Shown here piece after piece: positions 41,954 through 51,117 of a stretch of 64,000 bases of DNA. The position numbers were made by a program, and so were the translations under genes. Origin of the DNA: Thermincola carboxydiphila (GTDB lineage Bacteria > Bacillota > Thermincolia > Thermincolales > UBA2595); contig JAENYP010000005.1 of assembly GCA_016841725.1 (NCBI GenBank), positions 148,368 through 212,367 of the forward strand. The letters run 5' to 3'. The first letter of the stretch is position 1. Each line of letters begins with the position of its first letter. The notes beneath the pieces were generated by a model. The model made no database searches. It worked only from the letters and a program-made list of their open reading frames with translations, and was not told the origin of the DNA.

Positions 41954-42781
41954 TTAGATTTTTTGGCACTTGGGGCAATAATGAGCGCTGCGGCCCCTGA
42001 TCACAACTCTTTGTATTTCCGTGCCGCATTTTGTACAGGGCTGTCTGTCACGCCCGTAAACCCTGAGATTATTCTGGTTGTTCCCTTTATTGCCGTCACC
42101 GTCAATATAGTCTTTGATGGAAGTGCCCTTGTTATCTATACCCTCAATAAGGACTTCCCTGATTGCATTAAACAGCATTGAGGCCTCCCTGGGGCTGAGG
42201 TTGGCGGCAACCTTCTCCGGATTCACCCTGGCCCGGAACAGGGCCTCATCAGCATAAATGTTGCCAATTCCTGCGATAAATTCCTGTTCCAGGAGAAGGG
42301 GCTTAATCTTGACCCTTCTGTTGCGCAAGCCCTTTTTGAAAAACTCCCTGGTAAAATCATCACTTAAAGGCTCCACACCCAGGTTCTTCAGGCTGGAAAG
42401 GTTCTCCAGATCTTTAGCGGGCAAAAACTGCACCTTGCCAAACTGGCGCTGGTCAACAAATCTTAAGTCATATTTGTCACTCAGGTGGAAAATCACATGA
42501 GTGTGTTTTACCCGTTCCTGTTCTGCGGAACAGTAGAGGAGTTGTCCTGTCATTCTGAGGTGGACAACCATAACAAGGCCGCCGGACAGCTGTATGATCA
42601 GGTATTTGCCCCTGCGGTTGATGCCGGTTATTTTTTTGCCTTTTAATTTCTCATCAAACTCACCCGGGTCGATGCCCTTAAGAATCTTTTCGAGAAAAAT
42701 TTCGATGCCTGTAAAGGTTTTGCCCTTTATTTTATCTTCCAGGGACCTTCGTATAGTCTCCACTTCCGGTAATTCTGGCAT
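41954..42781 (-). CDS. mutM: Formamidopyrimidine-DNA glycosylase
   Basis: 275 residues. PELPEVETIRRSL supplies the catalytic Pro2/Glu3, K at ~57 region (NRRGKYLI) the third residue, H2TH in the middle (GIGNIYADEALFRARVNP), and a C-terminal zinc finger CTKCGTEIQRVVI...HYCPKCQ. It removes oxidised purines. ATG 42781 has GGGGAGG upstream. Part of the polA-mutM-ytaF-coaE run. Confidence 0.96.
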   Translation of the reverse strand: MPELPEVETIRRSLEDKIKGKTFTGIEIFLEKILKGIDPGEFDEKLKGKKITGINRRGKYLIIQLSGGLVMVVHLRMTGQLLYCSAEQERVKHTHVIFHLSDKYDLRFVDQRQFGKVQFLPAKDLENLSSLKNLGVEPLSDDFTREFFKKGLRNRRVKIKPLLLEQEFIAGIGNIYADEALFRARVNPEKVAANLSPREASMLFNAIREVLIEGIDNKGTSIKDYIDGDGNKGNNQNNLRVYGRDRQPCTKCGTEIQRVVIRGRSAHYCPKCQKI

Positions 42782-42870
42782 AAGGTAGTAACCTCCCCAT
42801 ATTAGTTAACATAACATGAATTCCTCTCTCTATTATAACAAATTGTCCCCCAAACTTTAATTGTTAAATG

Positions 42871-45573
42871 TTAGGCATTTTTAATCTTTTCCATATCAAA
42901 CCAACTGGGGCCTTGTTTCATATCCACAACCAGCGGGACCTCCAGCTCTACAGCATTTTCCATGCAATCCCTGATTAGTGGGACAGCCTTCTCCATCTCC
43001 TCTTCAGGCACTTCAAAAATCAACTCATCATGAACCTGCAGCAGCATTTTAGTCTTCAGGCCTTCCCGCTCCAGGCATTCCGCCACCCTGACCATGGCCA
43101 GCTTAATGATATCAGCAGCGCTGCCCTGAATCGGGGTATTCATGGCTGCCCGTTCCCCGAACGCCCTGACATTATGGTTGCGGCTTTTCAGGTCAGGAAT
43201 GTACCTGCGCCGCTCCAGGATAGTGGTCACATACCCATTTTCCCGTGCCTCAACCACTATATTTTTCATGAATTCCCTGATGCCGGGATAACGGTCCAGA
43301 TAACCGTCTATATATTCTCTGGCCTGCTGTCTGGTTATCCTGATATTCCTTGCCAGGCCGAACTCACTGATCCCGTACACAATTCCAAAGTTAACAGCCT
43401 TGGCGCCATCCCTCATTTCCCTGGTAACCTTATCTTCAGGAACACCGAAAACCTCGGAAGCAGTATGGGTATGGATATCCTGTCCTTCTCTGAAGGCCCT
43501 GATGAAATTGGCATCACCGGAAATATGTGCCAGTACCCTTAATTCTATCTGTGAGTAGTCGGCGGCCAGAAGCCGGTGTCCCGGTTCAGAAGGCACAAAG
43601 GCCTTTCTGATCCGCCTGCCTTCTTCCATCCGAATCGGGATGTTCTGGAGGTTTGGTTCAGCGCTGCTGAGCCTGCCTGTTGCTGTAACCGCCTGGTTAA
43701 AGGTTGTATGCAGCCTGCCGGTGCGGGGATTAATCAGGCCGCTGAGACCGTCCACATAAGTTGATTTAAGTTTGGCAAGCTGTCTGAACTCAAGGATTTT
43801 TTCCGCTATCCCGTGTTCCGCTGCCAGCCTTTCCAGTACCTCTACATCAGTCGAGTAACCGGTTTTAGTTTTTTTGACTGCCGGGAGTCCCATTTTTTCA
43901 AAAAGGATGTAGCCCAGCTGTTTTGGTGAATTTATGTTAAATTCCTCTCCGGAAAGCCCATATATCTCTGTACTGATGTTTTCCAGCTTATCCGCCAGTT
44001 CTGCCGACATTTCCGTGAGGCGCTCCCGGTCTACCCTGACCCCGGTTATCTCCATGTCTGCCAGTATTCTGGTAAGGGGCAGCTCAACACTATAATACAG
44101 TTCTTCCAGGCCGTCATCAGCCAGTTTTTGTGCCAATACCTTCTGCAGTTCCATAATGACAGCCGCACTCGATCCGGCTCCGGCAGCTCCGGCAGTTCCG
44201 GCGCTTTCATCGCCGGCAGCAAGCTCCCTCCCCAGGTATTCTGCGCTCAAATCAGCCAGGTCCTGGTGACGTCCTGTTGGGTTCAGGAGGTAGGCAGCCA
44301 GCAGCGTGTCCTGGGCAACAGACCCCCACCTGATGCCGTATCTATCCAGGGCTACCATAAGCCGTTTCCCGTCATGACAGTACTTTTTCACCCCAGCTCT
44401 GGACCCTGCCAGAGACGCCAATGGAGATATATTTGCCTCTTCTCTGAATAACTCGGCCTGTCCCTCCCCGACCCCGGTTACATATGCCGCAGCGCCGGGT
44501 TCCACACTCCAGCTGAATCCTGTCAGTTCAGCGAGCATCGGGTCAGGATTGCTGAGTTCATAAGATATGCTTATTTCTCCTTTATCAAGGTCAGCTGCCA
44601 GCCTGTCCAGGCCTTCCTGCAGCGGCAGCACCGTACATTCATATTTCACCTGGCAGGCCGGTTGTGCCTGTCCGGACTCGGCTGGGGCCAGTCCGGCAGC
44701 CTTCATTCTTTCGGTAAAGGAATTAATCAGGGTTTTAAACTCCATTTTCTGTAACAGTGGCATCAGTTTTTCGTAATCCGGTTCCTCCAGATAACACTCC
44801 ATTAAGTCAAGTTCAAAGGGAACATCCCTGACAATGGTAGCCAGTTCCCTGCTTAGGAAAGCCAGTTCACGATTTTCCGTCAGCTTTTCCCGCATTTTGG
44901 GGGTGAGGTCACCCAGGTTTTCATAAACCTTTTCCATGCTGCCATACGTGTTTATCAGCTTGAGAGCTGTCTTCTCACCGATTCCGGGTACACCTGGAAT
45001 ATTATCTGAGGAATCACCCATAAGTCCCTTCACATCTATCATCTGTTCCGGAGTCAGGCCATACCTCTCCTTTACCCTGCCGGTATCATAAAGCTCGGTC
45101 TCCGAAATCCCCTTCCGGGTAAGCATTACCGAGGTCGCCGGTGATATAAGCTGCAGGGCATCCCGGTCCCCGGTCACAATGACACTCATATATCCCTCTT
45201 CCTCGGCCCTCTTGGTTATTGTACCTATCAGGTCGTCGGCCTCATAACCCTCCAGCTCATAGGTCGGTATATTCATCGCCTTTAGTATATCCTTCACATA
45301 GGCAAACTGGGGTCTCAGTTCGTCAGGAGTGGCTTTCCGGGTGCCCTTATATTGGTCAAATTTTTCATTCCTGAAGGTTACCTTCCCTTTATCAAAGGCA
45401 ACCGCAATACAACCCGGTTTTTCATCACTGAGAACCTTCATCAGCATATTCATAAAACCATAAACCGCATTGGTGTACTCCCCTTCACTGCTGGTTAACA
45501 GCGGTATCGCATAAAATGCCCTGTAAATGAGGCTGTTCCCATCCAAAATCATCAACCTGGTTTTATCTTTCAT
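42871..45573 (-). CDS. polA: DNA polymerase I
   Basis: 900 residues. 5'-3' exonuclease domain (~1-290; LMILDGNSLIYRAF, EGYEADDLIGT, GDSSDNIPGVPGIGEKTA). The central domain corresponds to the 3'-5' exonuclease but lacks its acidic motif (SISYELSNPDP in place of DxE), so proofreading is probably absent, as in Bacillus-type Pol I. The polymerase part has LLAADYSQIELRVLAH, KAVNFGIVYGIS and LLQVHDELIFEV. ATG 45573 follows GGGAGG. Used for Okazaki-fragment processing and repair. Confidence 0.96.
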   Translation of the reverse strand: MKDKTRLMILDGNSLIYRAFYAIPLLTSSEGEYTNAVYGFMNMLMKVLSDEKPGCIAVAFDKGKVTFRNEKFDQYKGTRKATPDELRPQFAYVKDILKAMNIPTYELEGYEADDLIGTITKRAEEEGYMSVIVTGDRDALQLISPATSVMLTRKGISETELYDTGRVKERYGLTPEQMIDVKGLMGDSSDNIPGVPGIGEKTALKLINTYGSMEKVYENLGDLTPKMREKLTENRELAFLSRELATIVRDVPFELDLMECYLEEPDYEKLMPLLQKMEFKTLINSFTERMKAAGLAPAESGQAQPACQVKYECTVLPLQEGLDRLAADLDKGEISISYELSNPDPMLAELTGFSWSVEPGAAAYVTGVGEGQAELFREEANISPLASLAGSRAGVKKYCHDGKRLMVALDRYGIRWGSVAQDTLLAAYLLNPTGRHQDLADLSAEYLGRELAAGDESAGTAGAAGAGSSAAVIMELQKVLAQKLADDGLEELYYSVELPLTRILADMEITGVRVDRERLTEMSAELADKLENISTEIYGLSGEEFNINSPKQLGYILFEKMGLPAVKKTKTGYSTDVEVLERLAAEHGIAEKILEFRQLAKLKSTYVDGLSGLINPRTGRLHTTFNQAVTATGRLSSAEPNLQNIPIRMEEGRRIRKAFVPSEPGHRLLAADYSQIELRVLAHISGDANFIRAFREGQDIHTHTASEVFGVPEDKVTREMRDGAKAVNFGIVYGISEFGLARNIRITRQQAREYIDGYLDRYPGIREFMKNIVVEARENGYVTTILERRRYIPDLKSRNHNVRAFGERAAMNTPIQGSAADIIKLAMVRVAECLEREGLKTKMLLQVHDELIFEVPEEEMEKAVPLIRDCMENAVELEVPLVVDMKQGPSWFDMEKIKNA

Positions 45574-45669
45574 TATGTTTCCTCCCATGGGCGTGAACCC
45601 GCCATAATTTTATAGTATTTTCACCGTAATATGGGAAAATACCTGCAACACAGCCCGGGAAATAAGCAT

Positions 45670-45727
45670 AATATTATGGCGGGGTACTTGCACCGGAGAA
45701 TTCCCGGCAGCGCCCCGCCATAATATT
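45670..45727 (-). repeat. Inverted repeat with 15-bp perfect arms
   Basis: AATATTATGGCGGGG and CCCCGCCATAATATT enclose a 28-nt loop; a third partial copy, CCCGCCATAATTTT, is at 45588. Located between the anti-sigma gene and polA; it may end the sigma/anti-sigma transcript. Confidence 0.65.
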
Positions 45728-45785
45728 TACCGCAAAATCCACGATTTACCGGTCTGAAACTTCCACTTATCGGCCTTTCGCAAGC

Positions 45786-47504
45786 CTATGGTTCAGCTCT
45801 CCTGATACGGAAATAGTAAATTACACCGCCAATCCCGGCAATAATCAGCGCTATCGGGAGAAGCCACCCGGCTGCGCTTTTCTCCGGAACCGGCTCAGCC
45901 TCTGCAGGCGCTGCTTCTCTGATATCAAGCCTGATCAGGGAAAATTGGCCGGATTCATTAAGAGTGTTTAACTTGCCCTGAATTAGTTCAATCTCATCCC
46001 TGACCCGTGCCAGTTCCTTTTCAAGAGTCAACGCCTCATCAAGGGATTTCGCCTTATCTACCAGCCCCAGCAGGCGCTCTTCCTCATTCCGGAGGTTATC
46101 CATCCTGGACTGGGACTCATCAATCTCTGTAGACATATCCCTGTCGGAAACCTGCTTCCCGGTAACCTTCCCGAGGGCTTCAATCTTGCCCAGCATTTCG
46201 TTAAAGCTGTTTGCCGGAACCCTGATAACAAATCCGGCATTAACCAACCCTCCTGTAAGGCTGGTGGAACTTTCCACAGAACCGTTGAACCGGTCCACAA
46301 GCCCTGTCAGCTTTGGTTCAAACTCCTCATAATTACTGACTTCTATACTTAGGAAACCATCTTTAGCGGCCTCCTGGTCGATTTCTCCTTTTATGCCATT
46401 GTTGGACAAAGCCGCATCCTCGGAAACACTAACAGATTTTTCGCTGTTTTCACTGGCACCTGAATCGTAATTTGGAGTTATTAATACACTTCCTGCACTT
46501 TCTTCAGGCGATTCAGGATAAGCCTCTGAAGTTGTGGTTCCCGCTTCCGGAGTCTCCATGGCTGTAATCAATACTTCTGAACTCTTCATGAAGGGCTGCT
46601 GCGGTTGAGTCGTAATGCTATCCTGTGAAGCGCCTTCCTGATAGCTTTTCCTTAAAACTGTTGTCTCCGGATCAGCAGGCCCCTGGGCGATGGCTCCGGC
46701 ATCAGCAGCCCCCAAACCGCCGCTCCCGGAATCTGCGTTCTCCGGAACGGCAGCAGAGTAATTGATGGAATTTCCGGCAGTCTGGTCAGGCGCAGGGGCA
46801 GCAGGTCCCCCGCCTTTTCCCTCAGGCGCCAGGGCTTTTCTCAGGGTTTCATCTGCTGGCGCTCCTGCAATAAACCCTTCATTCTGTTCGGCCTGCGGGT
46901 TCCCGGCAGTAGAAGATGCCGTGTCTGATTCTCCGGCAGGAATTTCCTGATCACCGGCAGCGCTTTTAACAGAATCAGTGGCAGAAGCCTTCGGGCTGCC
47001 GCCAAAATCATTCAGCCGCATATCAGCCATACTGTTTTCTTTACCCTTTTGAGGAGCAGATTCCAGCGCTGCCCGGTCTGTACCGGATTCCGTTTTTTGT
47101 TCCAGGGCCAGGTCATATGACGCACTTTTGGGCAGCATCCCCGACTGCAGGAGGTTATAAATCCCTGAACTCAGCCCCAGACCGATAATTATAAACGAAG
47201 CTGCCAGGTACTTTCCAGGTCCTGAGATCCAGCGGCGGGCTTTTTGGGTCCAAAAGAGATTTTTAATACTGCCGGCAGGCAGCGGCTCTTTCTCCAGTTT
47301 TCCCCTTAAATCTTGGCGAAAACCTTCCGGAGGCCTGATTTCACCAAGGGAATGGAGCAGCCTGATGGTCTCCTGTAAGTCAGCCAAATCCCGGGAGCAC
47401 TCGCTGCAGTTCCTGAGATGCTCTTTGACTGATATGTTTTCATTAGTATCCAGGACACCATCAATGTATGCCGATAACAATTCTCTGATTTCACTGCACT
47501 GCAT
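45786..47504 (-). CDS. Anti-sigma factor with zinc-finger head and DUF4349 extracellular domain
   Basis: 572 residues. The N-terminus is a zf-HC2 anti-sigma domain (CSEIRELLSAYIDG, then HLRNCSECS with the H-x3-C-x2-C motif). One membrane helix follows (~100-120, YLAASFIIIGLGLSSGIY), then a long Ser/Ala/Glu-rich, low-complexity segment, a DUF4349 domain (LTGLVDRFNGSVESSTSLTG, with coiled coil MDNLRNEEERLLGLVDKAKS) and a C-terminal membrane helix. It lies 4 bp behind the ECF sigma gene and should hold that sigma factor until an envelope signal arrives. ATG 47504 has GGGGGT upstream. Confidence 0.85.
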   Translation of the reverse strand: MQCSEIRELLSAYIDGVLDTNENISVKEHLRNCSECSRDLADLQETIRLLHSLGEIRPPEGFRQDLRGKLEKEPLPAGSIKNLFWTQKARRWISGPGKYLAASFIIIGLGLSSGIYNLLQSGMLPKSASYDLALEQKTESGTDRAALESAPQKGKENSMADMRLNDFGGSPKASATDSVKSAAGDQEIPAGESDTASSTAGNPQAEQNEGFIAGAPADETLRKALAPEGKGGGPAAPAPDQTAGNSINYSAAVPENADSGSGGLGAADAGAIAQGPADPETTVLRKSYQEGASQDSITTQPQQPFMKSSEVLITAMETPEAGTTTSEAYPESPEESAGSVLITPNYDSGASENSEKSVSVSEDAALSNNGIKGEIDQEAAKDGFLSIEVSNYEEFEPKLTGLVDRFNGSVESSTSLTGGLVNAGFVIRVPANSFNEMLGKIEALGKVTGKQVSDRDMSTEIDESQSRMDNLRNEEERLLGLVDKAKSLDEALTLEKELARVRDEIELIQGKLNTLNESGQFSLIRLDIREAAPAEAEPVPEKSAAGWLLPIALIIAGIGGVIYYFRIRRAEP

Positions 47505-47508
47505 CTCC

Positions 47509-48111
47509 CTACCCCCTCTCAATGGCCTCCACATGAGTCCCTGTAAATAAATCCCTGCGTTCCAGCAGCTTTTCCTTTAATGCATTACGTGCCCTGTTGA
47601 GCCTTGACTTAACGGTCCCCAGAGAACATTCCAGGAAAAAAGATATTTCTTCATAGGAGTAACCCTGGATATCCCTCATAATGACAATGGTCCGGTAATC
47701 CTCCGCTAAAGAGTTTAGCACCTCCTGAACTTCATCCTGCAGCTCTTTACGGAGAATCATTTCCTCAATAGGTCTGCACTTGGTTTCCACTGCAGGGGCC
47801 CTGCCATTTTCAATCATCTCATCCATAGATACCGTTGTATGTCTTGCCCGGCGACGCAATTCATCCTTACACACATTTGTCACCACCCTGTACAACCAGG
47901 TAGAGAAGGAACTCTCTCCCCGAAAACTGTTGATAGACCGGTATACTCTGATAAGTGCCTCCTGAGCCATGTCGCTTGCATCATTATAATTACCAAAATA
48001 ACGATATGCTATGGTATACACCTTGGTTTCGTAATTTGAAATCAGTTGTTCAAAAGCATCAATGTTGCCTTGTTTTATTTTTTCTATAAGCGCTTCATCG
48101 CTTATGTTCAC
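47509..48111 (-). CDS. ECF-type RNA polymerase sigma factor
   Basis: 200 residues. Region 2 NYETKVYTIAYRYFGNYNDA then DMAQEALIRVYRSINSFRG and FSTWLYRVVTNVCKDELRRR; region 4 LNSLAEDYRTIVIMRDIQGY, YEEISFFLECSLGTVKSRLN. SigW-like in look. GTG 48111 follows GGAGGGGATG. It is paired with the anti-sigma gene downstream and preceded by a promoter that fits ECF recognition, so autoregulation is likely. Confidence 0.92.
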   Translation of the reverse strand: MNISDEALIEKIKQGNIDAFEQLISNYETKVYTIAYRYFGNYNDASDMAQEALIRVYRSINSFRGESSFSTWLYRVVTNVCKDELRRRARHTTVSMDEMIENGRAPAVETKCRPIEEMILRKELQDEVQEVLNSLAEDYRTIVIMRDIQGYSYEEISFFLECSLGTVKSRLNRARNALKEKLLERRDLFTGTHVEAIERG

Positions 48112-48147
48112 CCGGTCATCCCCTCCTACCCGAGGTTCTAAACTATT

Positions 48148-48173
48148 GACGAAACCGAATACATAAAGGTTCC
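48148..48173 (-). promoter_or_regulatory. ECF-type promoter of the sigma/anti-sigma operon
   Basis: On the minus strand GGAACC, 16 bp, CGTC, the usual ECF pair (GGAAC-N16/17-CGTC). It lies 37 bp before the sigma start codon, so the sigma factor probably reads its own operon. Confidence 0.65.
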
Positions 48174-48260
48174 GGTCCGTGGTTCAATTAGTTACACTAA
48201 TTCCCCGTCAGCCCTGAAAACACCTTCAATATATAAGAGGCAAAGGGTGGAAAACACAAA

Positions 48261-48296
48261 AAACTCCGGTCAGGAAATGCGATCCCACCGGAGTTT
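48261..48296 (-). terminator. Terminator behind the carbonic anhydrase gene
   Basis: AAACTCCGGT and ACCGGAGTTT form a perfect 10-bp stem with a 16-nt loop; on the minus strand a TTTTTGTG stretch follows. Confidence 0.8.
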
Positions 48297-48326
48297 CTAC
48301 TCTGTTTGAACATGCAATTTTGGGAT

Positions 48327-49094
48327 TTAGTGTGATTCTGCTGAACCCCCGAGGTATCCTGCAGCCAATCCTTCATTAACATGAAGGACACCCTTGTTGA
48401 GGTCTTTCATTGAATAACTGTCATCAATAACAGGCAGCTTGTCGGCCTGTTCCTGGCTAGTAACAACCATCCCTGCCGGAACATACCTTCCGTCAGCTAC
48501 CACAACACCGTTTAGAAGCCGGGCGCCGGGCTCAACAACACAGTTACTGCCAACCCTGGCCTTAAATACGAGAGCCTGCATACCGATAAAGGTGTTGTCA
48601 CCAACCGCTGCAGGTCCATGGACTTGGGACTGGTGTGCCAGGGAAACGTGGCTGCCTACATAAACAGCATATTTTTGTCCGTTAACTTCATACATGTTGT
48701 TTTCCACAGGTTCGCCGTTTTCTTCTGTTTCAAGGCCGTGAAGCACCACTCCATCCTGAATGTTGGAATTACTGCCGACAAAAATCGGCTGTCCTTCATC
48801 ACCGCGTACAGATGCCATCGGAGCGACATATACGTTGTCACCAAGCTGAACATTGCCGATTACCGACGCCATAGGGTCAACAAAGGTACTGGCGCTGATC
48901 TGCGGGGTATCTACCTCTTTATTGAAGCTTGTGGCTACATTTGCTTTAATGTTGCCCGTTTCTGCCACTTTACTTTCGGCGGCAGTATTATCGGTTGCAG
49001 GATTAGGATTAGTATTAGTACTTGTCTGCTGTGCGCCACATCCGGCAGTAACCAGAACGGCCATAATCAGCAGGGCAAATATGATTTTGGGCAT
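48327..49094 (-). CDS. cam: Gamma-class carbonic anhydrase (Cam type), exported lipoprotein
   Basis: 255 residues. Signal peptide with lipobox (VLVTAGC), a Thr/Asn-rich linker and a left-handed beta-helix of hexapeptide repeats. Metal ligands are visible in VVLHGLE and SLAHQSQVHGPAAVGD. The acidic loop LETEENGEPVENN, which carries the proton-shuttle Glu of Methanosarcina Cam and is lost in CamH proteins, is present. SVRGDEGQPIFVGSNSNIQD is also Cam-like. It interconverts CO2 and bicarbonate outside the membrane, useful to a CO2-fixing acetogen. ATG 49094 follows GGGGAG. Confidence 0.9.
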   Translation of the reverse strand: MPKIIFALLIMAVLVTAGCGAQQTSTNTNPNPATDNTAAESKVAETGNIKANVATSFNKEVDTPQISASTFVDPMASVIGNVQLGDNVYVAPMASVRGDEGQPIFVGSNSNIQDGVVLHGLETEENGEPVENNMYEVNGQKYAVYVGSHVSLAHQSQVHGPAAVGDNTFIGMQALVFKARVGSNCVVEPGARLLNGVVVADGRYVPAGMVVTSQEQADKLPVIDDSYSMKDLNKGVLHVNEGLAAGYLGGSAESH

Positions 49095-49361
49095 GACTCT
49101 CCCCATCTTATACACACAAATACCCCCCTATTCAATTTTAATAAAAAAGCCTTTCAGAGCCCGGGCCTCCTGGGGCTTTAAAACATGTTTGAGTTTTCTG
49201 AAACTTCACGCTGATAACATTTTATTATATATTTTGTTAGCTGTCAATATTTAACATTTTTAGAATTTTGCTCTTAATTATGGAAGAGAAAAGTTCCATT
49301 TGACTTTAAACTTTAACTTTGATAGAATAATTTATGCAACTTTAGTTGTACTCTATTACAT

Positions 49362-49444
49362 GCCGAAGTGGCGGAATTGGCAGACGCACACGATTCAAAA
49401 TCGTGCGGGAAACCATGAGGGTTCGAGTCCCTCCTTCGGCACCA
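49362..49444 (+). tRNA. tRNA-Leu(CAA)
   Basis: Acceptor GCCGAAG pairs with CTTCGGC, then A and an encoded CCA. D-arm GGCGGAATTGGCAGACGC, anticodon arm CACGA-TTCAAAA-TCGTG (anticodon CAA, reads UUG), a short variable arm (CGGGAAACCATGAG), and T-arm GGGTTCGAGTCCC. It is the left boundary of an integrated element, which recreated its 3' part. Confidence 0.95.
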
Positions 49445-49454
49445 TAAAACCCTT
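49368..49454 (+). repeat. attL: 87-bp direct repeat covering most of tRNA-Leu
   Basis: From GTGGCGGAATTGG to CACCATAAAACCCTT, identical in all 87 positions to 57387-57473. Includes the whole tRNA except its first six bases. Confidence 0.95.
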
Positions 49455-49462
49455 AGAGCATC

Positions 49463-49509
49463 AACGGTTTGTGCGGTATTGCCGAAGTAGCCCGCAGAAC
49501 CGTTTTTTT
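49463..49509 (+). terminator. Element-provided terminator behind tRNA-Leu
   Basis: AACGGTT (49463-49469) and AACCGTT (49498-49504) with inner GTGCGG/CCGCAG-type pairing, followed by T7. The host's own terminator for this tRNA is now 8 kb away, at 57481. Confidence 0.75.
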
Positions 49510-49514
49510 GTGCA

Positions 49515-49555
49515 AATCGTGTGTGTCTGAGAAATACCCCTTACACCGCACGATT
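49515..49555 (+). promoter_or_regulatory. Possible integrase arm-type sites, left side
   Basis: AATCGTGTGT (49515-49524) and GCACGATT (49548-49555) repeat, in either direction, the GCACACGATT/AATCGTGCG sequence that forms the tRNA anticodon stem. Matching copies lie at 57293-57302 and 57331-57340 near attR. Confidence 0.45.
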
Positions 49556-49601
49556 CCCTCCTTTGCTATGAGCCAGAAATCTGCGAAGGAGGTTTTGTTT
49601 T

Positions 49602-50546
49602 GTGGCAAAAGAGAAGGTTCTGCGTTTGCGGAAGGAAGTGACCGAGTCTTGGCAGGAGGTGCTGGAACAGTACCTATGGTTTAAACAGGCGGAGGGGCTG
49701 AGAGAGGCCACTGTCCGGGGCCACCGGGATGTTGTCCGGCTATTCCATACCCGCTACCCTGAGGCCTGGGAGAACCCCAAAAAGGCCGTCCTGGCGTTCA
49801 TGGCAGAGGACATAAAGGCCTCGACTTACAACATCAGGCTCTCCTATCTGAAGGCATTCTTTGACTGGTGTGTGGCTGAAGGGATTCACACCGACAACCC
49901 GATGACCAGATTAAAAAAACGGAAGGCTGAGGGCCGGGTGGTCAATCTAACCCTCGATGACCTGAAGGCATTGATTGAACTGCCAGACACCAAGACATTT
50001 GCCGGGCTGAGGGATTATGCAGTCATCTTGCTGACCCTGGATACGGGCATCAGACCCAAGGAGGCATTCTCACTGCTGGTTGATGACTTCAATTTCCGCT
50101 CATCCGAAGTATATGTCCGTAGTGAGGTGGCTAAGACAAAAGTGTCCAGGAGCCTGCCATTTTCCCCTGTAACGGCCAAGGTGGTCAGGGAATTGATACA
50201 GACCAGGCATCCAGGTTGGAATAGCAGTGTCCCTGTCTTCTGTTCCACAGAGGGGACAACCTTGAACCGCCATACCTGGGGTGACCGTCTGGAGATGTAC
50301 TGTAAGAGGTTGGGGATTAATATACGGCCCTATGACCTCCGTCACGCATTTGCCCTCCAGTTCCTCCGTAATGGTGGTCATGCCTTGGCACTGCAACGGA
50401 CTCTGGGCCATACAGACCTGAGCATGACAAAAAGATATGTTGCCCTGACCCAGCAGGACATAAAGGAGCAACATGCACTGGCATCACCGTTGAATGTATT
50501 GCTGCCTCAAAGGAATAGGGTCAGGAATGTAAAGCAGGGGCCATAA
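49602..50546 (+). CDS. int: Tyrosine recombinase/integrase of the element
   Basis: 314 residues. A SAM-like N-terminal DNA-binding domain (LEQYLWFKQAEGLREATVRG, LSYLKAFFDWCVAEGI) precedes the catalytic domain. The latter has Arg in LDTGIRPKEAFSLL, the H-x-x-R-type box in RPYDLRHAFALQFL, and LGHTDLSMTKRYVAL with His and the nucleophilic Tyr. GTG 49602 follows AAGGAGG. Its position beside attL in a tRNA gene is the standard one. The stop codon lies in a terminator hairpin. Confidence 0.95.
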   Translation: MAKEKVLRLRKEVTESWQEVLEQYLWFKQAEGLREATVRGHRDVVRLFHTRYPEAWENPKKAVLAFMAEDIKASTYNIRLSYLKAFFDWCVAEGIHTDNPMTRLKKRKAEGRVVNLTLDDLKALIELPDTKTFAGLRDYAVILLTLDTGIRPKEAFSLLVDDFNFRSSEVYVRSEVAKTKVSRSLPFSPVTAKVVRELIQTRHPGWNSSVPVFCSTEGTTLNRHTWGDRLEMYCKRLGINIRPYDLRHAFALQFLRNGGHALALQRTLGHTDLSMTKRYVALTQQDIKEQHALASPLNVLLPQRNRVRNVKQGP

Positions 50547-50567
50547 AAGGCCCCCTTCTCTTTTTCC
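50537..50567 (+). terminator. Terminator of the integrase gene
   Basis: GGGGCC and GGCCCC with a 6-nt loop, then CTTCTCTTTTT. The integrase stop codon (50544-50546) is in the loop. Confidence 0.75.
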
Positions 50568-50785
50568 TTTATACTTGTCCTATAAAGCCACCGCTCCGCC
50601 ATTATCAAGCAATAGTCAGTAATTCTCGCTTGCAGTGGTTTTAAAAGTAAATCTCAGTAGCGCACCTTTGCTAAAAATGTTCAAGCATTAATCCCTCATG
50701 ACTACTCATAAACACTAAAACATCTTGACTTGCTAATTGCGATGTCACCATATTATTCGGGTGAACAATAGCACACAAGGTACGG

Positions 50786-50812
50786 TAAAAAAAGAGCACA
50801 TACAAGTGCTCT
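50786..50812 (-). terminator. Terminator of the XRE repressor gene
   Basis: Minus strand AGAGCAC and GTGCTCT with a 6-nt loop followed by T7; it starts at the gene's stop codon. The 50568-50785 stretch before it shows no gene. Confidence 0.8.
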
Positions 50813-51084
50813 CATTCGCGCCTATCATTGGGAACAACCTCATAAATACTAGTGGATAGTGCCTTGGCCAGTTTAAGTAACGTGATATAGGAAGGATTTC
50901 TTTGCCCAAGTTCAAGCTGACTTACGTATGTTCTATGTAAGTCTGCCTTAAAGCTTAGAGCTTCCTGAGAATAGCCTTTCTGCTCTCTTAAGCTCCTTAT
51001 GTGTCTGCCGAGTTTTTTAAGCTCTTCAAGGTATATATCTTCCACCAGCAACACCGTTCCCTTAGCGTAGGGTTTATTTTCCAT
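50812..51084 (-). CDS. XRE-family repressor-like regulator
   Basis: 90 residues. A helix-turn-helix of the XRE/Cro-CI type (LGRHIRSLREQKGYSQEALS, FKADLHRTYVSQLELGQRNP, then LLKLAKALSTSIYEV) follows about 25 extra N-terminal residues. ATG 51084 has no clear ribosome site, so it may be leaderless or start a few codons later. It faces the excisionase-like gene across an 83-bp gap holding a palindrome, so it is the probable element repressor. Confidence 0.85.
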   Translation of the reverse strand: MENKPYAKGTVLLVEDIYLEELKKLGRHIRSLREQKGYSQEALSFKADLHRTYVSQLELGQRNPSYITLLKLAKALSTSIYEVVPNDRRE

Positions 51085-51117
51085 AAAGATTATATTATAA
51101 TAAACCCGAGTGGTCTT

